The translations under genes were made by a program, and so were the position numbers. This document shows, piece after piece, positions 36,701 through 45,700 of a stretch of DNA of 64,000 nucleotides (its first letter is position 1; every line of letters starts with the position of its first letter). The stretch is from positions 22,023,181 through 22,087,180 of the forward strand of contig CAIIXF020000010.1 of the NCBI GenBank assembly GCA_903813345.2. The letters run 5' to 3'. Below the pieces are notes generated by a model. The model was given only the letters and a program-made list of their open reading frames with translations. It was not told the DNA's origin and did not search any database. Source of the stretch: Owenia fusiformis. Taxonomy: Eukaryota > Annelida > Polychaeta > Sabellida > Oweniidae.

Positions 36701-39700
36701 AAAAATCAATTTGTTTATATTTTACCTACATATGCCTAAGTAGATATATGCTAAAAACTAATTTTAGGGTTTATGGTTTGCAAACAAATTATTCATTACA
36801 ATGGTTTATATAAGATAGTGCCTGACATACGCTTTTCTGCGGTTTGACTAGACATGCTGATTAAAATATTTTGAACATTTTATGTACTTCAGGAAAAGCG
36901 ACGACTAGCAATAAAAAATGCTCAGCGCCAATGGGAAGTAATGCAAGGGAGCATTATAGGGAAAACAGGAGCTTTAGGACGTATGCCAGAATTGTATGCC
37001 AATCACATTGGAACATATCCAAGCTCTGAGATAACACCACCATCGCGTCTGGGGTCAGGCTCTGGAGAGTCCCCCCAGCCTAATAACACCCACTACCCCC
37101 CAGATGAAGAAGAATTAGAGTCTTTAACAAGGTTTCATCTTAGTTTATTAATTTATTTATGCACAAATATGAACTTAAGTTTTTATGTTGAATGTCCACA
37201 TATTTGTTTAGCTGTAGACCCTTGCTTAAAGTACATTAGCTCAATCACAAGTTGTAGAAAAAACAAAAGATAGGAAAACTGTTCACCACCAAATTGCATG
37301 CATGACATAAGAAAGCTTTGTTGTTGATAGAAGTCCTACAAAGGGACATATCCAAATATTGACAGTTGTAGGCAAAACCAAGTCAAGCAACATTTCATTT
37401 TATGAAAGGGAAGGGGGTTAAACTAAACAAAGATTCATTATATTTTTCTACATCTGTTGACATTTGGATATGATTCCTTACTTGCATTGCATGATGTAAG
37501 ATCCTTAAATATGTGACCATGTCATTCAAAAAGGTACCGTTTATCTAAGACCATTTCCTGTCCCAATTGCAACCACAGTGAATGTCATGGAAACAATGTT
37601 TTTCTATCATTCTATCAGTGGGTATATTTTGGGGTTTGATTTCATATAAGTTAGAAAATGAAGTGGTTAGGATCTCTCAATTAGGGGTCCCCAAATTACT
37701 TGTAGAGCCATGACAGAATACTTCATTGTTTTTGGGCTTAGTATCTCTCTATTATTTAGACACCTGTCCTTGTCTTAGATATGGAAATATGAAACAAATT
37801 TGGTTATAAAAGGGACATATTTTCTACAAGTACACTTTTAGTCTTTGAGGGACAGTACCTTTGTAATTTATATATGTTTTGTGTATCACATCACACATCC
37901 CATCATGCATGTCACCTTTCTGCACTTCTAGTCAACGAAGTGAGCTCATAACCGGGCGATCTAGTCGACCCACAAGTGCCAAAAGCAGCCACTCAGATCT
38001 GCCACCTCCACATCCATGGAAGCATGAACGCCCGATGTCAGACACCACACCAAATATGGGCAACCAAGCCAGCCAATCAAATTCAAGGTCAGCCAGCAGG
38101 TTGAGTGCAAACTCAGCAAAAAGTCCAAGTGGTCAGATTGTTACGAGAATAGACTCGCGGAGTAGTAGATTCTCGTATCCTTCTGTTAGAATTGATAGTT
38201 TAGAGGAACCTAGAGATGATACTGTACTTGAAAGGTAAGTCTTAGAAGAATGAGCATTCAATCCAACATGTTGTATCATGGACTAACCTATTAGTATGTG
38301 AGCTAGCACCGAAAAATGTACCGGTGTCTGAACAAATTGAAATTACTTGTTTCTTATGTATTTTTATGTGATACTTCAGAAAATTTATGTCTGACGCGCC
38401 GTATCCGGGGCGAAAGTGGTCAAAATGGGGTTTTTGACCCTAAAAAGGAAAATTACAGGGGGTACATTATCATCATTGAATAACTAATTCAGTTGATCTT
38501 CAATCATTATAATAATTTTATTGAGAGTTGATGAGATCATTCTGAGGTAGTATGTAAAGTTTCAATTGACCTTTTGCGATCAGAATTCAGGAATTTTGTT
38601 TATGGATACTGTTGTCACGTATTTCGTCTTATTGGTATGACGTCATATGGAAATGATATTAGACATGATGGAATCACGAAATGGCGGACACGTGGCAGTT
38701 TTGAGCTAAAAATATTGTCGTTTCTTATATAAAAACCATGGGTCGGATATTTACCAGGTATGCCTATTTGACTAGATCATGAGTATGTCTATATATATGC
38801 GAAGTTTGGGTGAAATTCATACTAAACATCGATGCCTATAAGCGCCCCCCGTTTTCGTCAAAATCGGGGGGCGCTAAACCGCTATCTAAATCATGTCAGT
38901 AAGACCTTAGACTTGGTATGTGCTTAGCATGAATGTTGATCTAGTCAAATAGAACGCTTTTGTGAAAAATAAATCAATAAAGCACAAAATATAGAAGATA
39001 ATCTCTCAAAATCAAGCATCTAAAGCTGGGTGACCTAATTGTGACGTCACTAAAAGACAGAATCCATTCGGTGATCGCAAATCATCAATTGTCTGACACT
39101 CATGGTTGTCATGGAAACCACAATTTTTGATGAGAAGATCCATAATTTTGGTAAAACCTGTACCTGCACTTAATATAGAATGTGGATTATTTTTCAAATC
39201 AACAGATATCAGAACATTTTAGCATTCTCAAAATTACCAGGGCAGTTCAAACATTTATTTAAATATAAAGGATATTGCAATTAACATAACTGGTAAGTGT
39301 CAAAGACCATACAATTACATTAGGGATCAAAAGTGGGCGTCGCCCTTATAGTAGTAGATGATTGCCATTCTCTATAAATACAGAATTTAAGTTGACTTTT
39401 GAGATACATTTATAATGATGTTCTTTGGTTATACTTCATATCAAGCATTTTTGCTAAATAATGTACATCTAAGTGTTATACTTATTGCATGGGGGAGGGG
39501 GTAGATGCGGGGGGGGGGGGTAACAGAATTTAAAGAGGGCAGAGCTAATCACCCTTAAGTATAAATCTCATCTCCATAGTTCTGGATTTCATGGGGTACA
39601 TCGTCTGGGTCTTCTTCACATTAATCTCAATATATAGGATATTATAATTCTGCATGATTGGTAAGTATAAAGACCATAGAATTACTCAATTGATCAAAAG

Positions 39701-42700
39701 TGGGCGTCGCCCTTATCAAAGTCGATGATTCATTCTCTATAAATACAGTTTAACTTGACTTTTGAGATACATTTACATTACAACTTCTTTGATTATACTT
39801 AATATCAAGCATTTCTGGTAAGTAATGCACATCTAATTGTAATAGTTCTTGCCTGGGGGAGAGTAGTAACAGAATTGGGAGGGGGCAGAGGTAATCAGCC
39901 TTAAGTATAAATCTCATCTGCATAGTACTGGATTTCATGGGGTACATCGTCTCATCTCAATATATGGGATATGACAATTTACATGATTTGTCAAACACCA
40001 TACAATTACATATTAATAAATGATCGAAAGGGGGGTGTCATCCTAACAATAGTAGATGATTGGTTCTTTGTATAAATACAAAATTGAACTTGACTTTAGA
40101 GATACATTCATAGTTATACTGAACTGCTGTTATTTTAATTTATGCCAAGCATTTCTGGTAAATACATCTGTGTAAGTATTATAGTTTTTACATTGGGGCG
40201 GGGTGAGTAGTAACAGAATTAGAGTGTGTAGATCTAATCTGCCTTAAAGTGCCTGATAAACTATAAAATGCGCATGCGTCCAGGTGTTGATAAACTATAA
40301 ATAGCGAAAACCCAGGGTTTGTCATCACAAGGTAAGCCAGGACGTGTTGAGCGAACATCTAGTGTTGATATTGAATTTACATGTAGCCAGATAAGTTTCC
40401 TTATTGAAATTACATATAGTTATTAGCAATACTTTGTAGGTGATAATTAATAAAATATGAGTATATATGAGAGAAATTGGCCATTTCGAACCTGTTGAAA
40501 GTTTGTGGCTCTCGGCTACACCAGGGAATTTACTTCCATGAGTACAGACAAATGTGGGGCTCCCAAAGAGGTACGCGAGAAGGTGACCTGGCATCAAATG
40601 TACGACTAAATGCTTCTATCGAGTAGATAAAAGAACGAATACAATAAGTTATTGCAAACGACAATTCCGAGCATTCATCTCACTGAAGTATTTTGAAGTG
40701 AAGAAAATATGATTTTTGTTTTGAAACATGGATTCAGATGAACGTAACTAACTTCATTCTGACAACTAATCAAAACTGAACAAAATTGATTATACGTAAC
40801 AGACGATTTATTGTTTTACAATGTTTTGATCGGCTAATCGAATGAAACCAAGAAATTATGACATGTAAAATGGCAATTTTGAAATGTAAAATTTAAAAGT
40901 GACAAACACAACCTCCCTATCCACTCTTTATGAGCCCTAATATGTACATGCAGCAGTGGTAGTGTACAGCTTATTATCACGCTACTGGGCTTTGTATTCT
41001 AAAGCTTGTTGTTTTTAATAACACTGTTGTGTTCACTCGACGTAAATGTTTTGTGTGTGCGCAGTCAACGATAATCATTGTTTTATCCCGGTTATATGAC
41101 CTCGGTTATTATAACAAAACCGTACTAAACGAAAAAAACGCAAATAAGAGAAAGCTTTCACACACATATAAAAAATGAACTAGTCTAATACGCCAGTATA
41201 AACTCTGTTATATACGTAGCCAGGTCGGGCGCACACTTTAAGTATAAATCTCATCTTCTTAATTCTGGATTGCATAGGGTACATCTTCTGGGGTTTTCTG
41301 ATTCATCTCCTGGTGTTGCTATATCACCAATCTCTTATCTGAGAATATCAGTCAATACCCATTATAACGATGGAGTCATCTAGTTTCCATTCAAGTCCAT
41401 CTGGTGGTTCAATATGAGGATTTGCAATATGGGCCATACAGACAATAAGTGCTTTATATAGATGAGATGGTTACAACAATCAGACGGTCCTTCATAAGAC
41501 AAACTTAGGAATATTAATCTAGAGATGAGATGAGTGTGACACCCATAATGACCTTGGAAAGGCACAAATATCAAGTACAGAAAAAGACATAAAGATGACA
41601 GACACCGCAATCAAAGACTTTCTTGATCCATTTACCATTGAGGATGAAGGTCATCTCTACGGTCTATCATAAGGAGAATCTGTGCCAAATGATGTCGCTG
41701 TCATCTAATTTTAGTCAAAAGGAAAAATTGCATGAAGAGATACCATCTGAGATTAGTTGAAAAAAAGATTTCACGATATAATAAAACATATGAAATTGAA
41801 AACTACAGCAGCAAACTACAGCAGCAACAGTGACAGTAAAAAAGTACTCAGAACAAGCTTATAAGATGGTTCAAATTCATTCTGATTCTGAATGAAACAT
41901 CTTTGAACAGCTTCTATCTTGCTTAGGAACATAAAATTAGCCTAGAATGTCTCCTGCAGTTCCTATTGAGCCCTGTGCCTTGGGCTCTAGGAACACTGAC
42001 TGGACTTCTTGCAAGAACAGAGAAACCCATTCCTATGCATGAATATGTACCCACAGGTGCCAAAGGGAAAGGGCCAAAATTTGTAATAGAACCCAGCAAG
42101 AAAAAGACAACTTCAAAATGTATACAAGTCATAAGGAAAACAAACCCCAACTATCCCAAACCATAATTCAACTTGAAAGGTAGTTTGGTTTCAGGATCTT
42201 CAAGATTCTACAATTGCAGATTGATTAGTTTTTGTATGTGATAATTACATCAAAAATTCTATAAAGGAACCTGAAAGAGGGGAGGGACACCTTGCCCTAT
42301 TTAAGGTTGAAAAACAAGAGTCCCTAAAGATTGGAATGAGTTCTTGTATGATGATGAAAACAAGAAGCAAAATACAGCAAAGTGTGCTGCTGGATACTTG
42401 AGTTGGAAACAAATGAAGACTGATGTCAGTGGTATTTCCTCCAATATAGACCCTGACATATATGCAGCCTTCCTAGCACTTTACACATTCACAGATGAAG
42501 TGTCATGCAGAAAGGGCAATAGCAAGAGCACCTTTTTAATAGGCAAAGGTGGAGCGCCATATAGACACATTCAACTGAATGATTCTCAAATCTGCAAGTG
42601 TAGTGGTATATTCTTCCATATGATATTGTTAATATATTAACATCAGGAGGTGAATGAAAATGATCAGACTATGATATTAATACTTAAGACTGACTGGCCA

Positions 42701-45700
42701 TTGGTTCTGCCCCCTCCCATTTCTGCTACTACCCCCCTTGCCCCCCCCCCCCCAGGGAATAACTATTACAATATTAAGTGTAATCAAAGAAGTTTTAATG
42801 TAAAAAATATATCTTAAAGTCAAGTTAAACTCCATATTCATAGAGAATGAATTATCTACTATTGTGAGGGCAACACCCACTTACGTAATTGAATGGTCTT
42901 TGACACTTACCAATCATGTAAATTGGAATATCCCATATATTGAGATGAATGTGAAGAAGACCCAGAAGATGTACCCCATGAAATCCAGAACTAAGTAAAT
43001 TAGATTTATATTTAAGGCTCATTAGCTCTGCCCATTTCCAATTCTGTTACTCCCCCCCTCCTCTACCCCAAGGCAATAACTATTACAATTAGATGTATAT
43101 AACTTACCAGAAATGCTTGACATTAAGTATAAATCAAAGATGTTTTTAAGTAAATATACTTCAAAAGTCAAGTTAAACTCTGTATTTATAGAGAATGAAC
43201 CATATACTATGATTAGGGCGACGCCCACTTTTGATCACATGTTTTATTCTACGGTCTTTGACACTTACCAACCATGTAAATTCTAATATCTTCTATATTG
43301 AGATGAATATAATAAGACCAAGAAGATGTACCCTATGAAATCTAGAACCATGAAGATGAGATTTATACTTAAGACTGATAAGCTCTGCCCCCTCCCAATT
43401 CTGTTACTACCCCCCCCTCTCCCCCTCTCCCCCCTGTATCCCCATGCAATAACTATAACACTTAGATGTTAAAATGCTTGATATTAAGTATAACCAAAGA
43501 AGTTCAATATAATTGTATCTCAAAAGTCAACTAAAATTCTGTATTTATAGAGAATGGCAATCATCTACTACTATAAGGGCGACGCCCACTTTTGATCCCT
43601 TATGTAATTGTATGGTCTTTGACACTTACCAGTTATGTTAATTGCAATATCCTTTATATGTAAATAAATGTTTGAACTGCCCTGGTAATTTGGAGAATGC
43701 TAAAATGTTCTGATATCTGTTGATTTGAAAAATAATCCACATTCTATATTAGGTGCAGGTACAGGTTTTACCAAAATTATGGATCTTCTCATCAAAAATT
43801 GTGGTTTCCATGACAACCATGAGTGTCAGACCATTGAAACTTTACATACTACCTCAGAATGATCTCATCAACTCTCAATAAAATTATTATAATGATTGAA
43901 GATCAACAGAATTAATTATTCAATCATGATAATGTACCCCCCTGTAATTTTCCTTTTTAGGGTCAAAAACCCCATTTTGACCACTTTCGCCCCGGATACG
44001 GCGCGTCAGACATAAATTTTCTGAAGTATCACATAAAAATACATAAGAAACAAGTAATTTCAATTTGTTCAGACACCGGTACATTTTTCGGTGCTAGCTC
44101 ACATACTATATGTTTGAAGAAGAACTAACTGCACTTTGGTGAGTACCCTAAAAAATAATGTTTTTAATTGCACTTTAAAAAACAAAAACAATTTGTATTG
44201 CACTTTAGAAGATAAAAAAACTGTTTTGCTCATTAAAAAATAAAGATTGTTTGTGATGCACTAAAAAAGTTAAGTCATTTGACTAACGAAGTCCAGCACG
44301 ATGTACATCATTTTGGCTTAATGATTTTAAAATGGTAAGTTGCATTGCTTAACATTTAACCAATGTTTGTAATTTTCTTGTATCAATACCATCCTCTTAT
44401 CTGTTACAGTCATTGTATGTTTTACAGCCCCTGTATCTGTTACAGTCATTATCCCACCGAACGAAGTTCGAGGGGGATATAGAAAAGCCGTCCGTCCGTT
44501 CGTCCGTCCGTTCATGTGTCCGGGCAATAACTCAAATACCAGTTGATGGATTTCATTCAAATTTTATAGGCTAATGCCTTATGGGTGTAGGACCTCTGCT
44601 CGAGAAGGAATTTTTAATATGGCCGCTTAATTCAAAATGGCGGCCATTTTTCGGAAAAAATGTAATCTTTAATAACTCAAATACTAGTGGATGAATTTGG
44701 TTCAAATTTTATATGCTGTTGCCTTGGTACAAAGGAGCCTTGCTCAAGAAGACATTTTCAAGATGGCCACCAAATTTCAAAATGGTGGCCATTTTTCGTA
44801 AAAAAAACGTTATCTTTGATAACTCAAAGACCATTTAAAGGATTTGGTTCAAATTTTAGATGCTGATGCCTAGGGACATAGGAGCTCTGCTTGAGAAAGG
44901 ATTTTCAAGATGGCAGCTAAATTTCAAAATGGCGGCAATTTTTCGTAAAAAAAACGTTATCTTTGATAACTCAAATACCATTGAATGTATTAGGTTTAAA
45001 TTTTAGATGCTGATGCCTAGGGACATAGGAGCTCTGCTTCAGAAAGGATTTTCAAGATGGCAGCTAAATTTCAAAATGGCGGCCATTTTTTATAAAAAAA
45101 CATTATCTTTGATAACTCAATTACCATTGAATGGATTTGTTTCAAAGTTTACATGATGATGCCTAGGGACATTGGAGCTCTGCTCGAGAAGGGATTTTCA
45201 AGGTGGTAGCTAAATTTCAAAATGGCCACCATTTTTCATAAAAGAACGTAACCTTTGATAACTCAAATACCATTTGATGGATTTATTTTCAAATTCTATA
45301 TGCTGATGCCTAGAGACAAAGAAGTTCTGCTCAAAAATAAATTAGTGGATGGATTTGGTTCCAATTTTATATGCTGATGTTTAGGGAAAAAGAAGATCTG
45401 CTTCAGAAGAAATTTCAAAGGCAATAGCTGAATTTCAAAATGGCTGCCATTTTTCATCAAAAAAGTAATCTTTGATAACCCAGATACCATTGGACGGACA
45501 TTCTCTGCTAAAGAAGAAATCTAAAGATGACAGCTGAATTTCAAAATGGCAACCATGTTTCATAAAGACATAATCTTTGATAATTCAAATACCAGTGGAT
45601 GAATTTGGCTCAATTTTTTATCAAAACATGTTTTGTTTGGTGGGATTTGCTACTCCGTGGAGTTGCTGTTTTTCTAGTTTTATATGTTATGGTCCCTCCT

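Larger units (their letters stand above)
38292..44108. mobile_element. 5.8-kb long-arm inverted-repeat element (LRRC49 intron 13)
   Basis: Ends read TAGTATGTGAGCTAGCACCG and its inverse, flanked on both sides by TAT. The arms match closely for the outer 270 bp (38292-38570 against 43838-44108) and continue as 39091-40250 against 42690-43836. The right arm lacks about 530 bp present at 38556-39090. Each arm carries three tandem 330-360-bp units. The centre holds a decayed ORF and the left arm is followed by a separate insertion. It resembles large foldback DNA transposons; the class is not assigned. Confidence 0.8.

Noticed and set aside
39241-43690. CRISPR-like array because of regularly spaced repeats
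   Set aside because: Units are 330-360 bp, directly adjacent, without spacers, in eukaryotic DNA; they are arms of a transposon.
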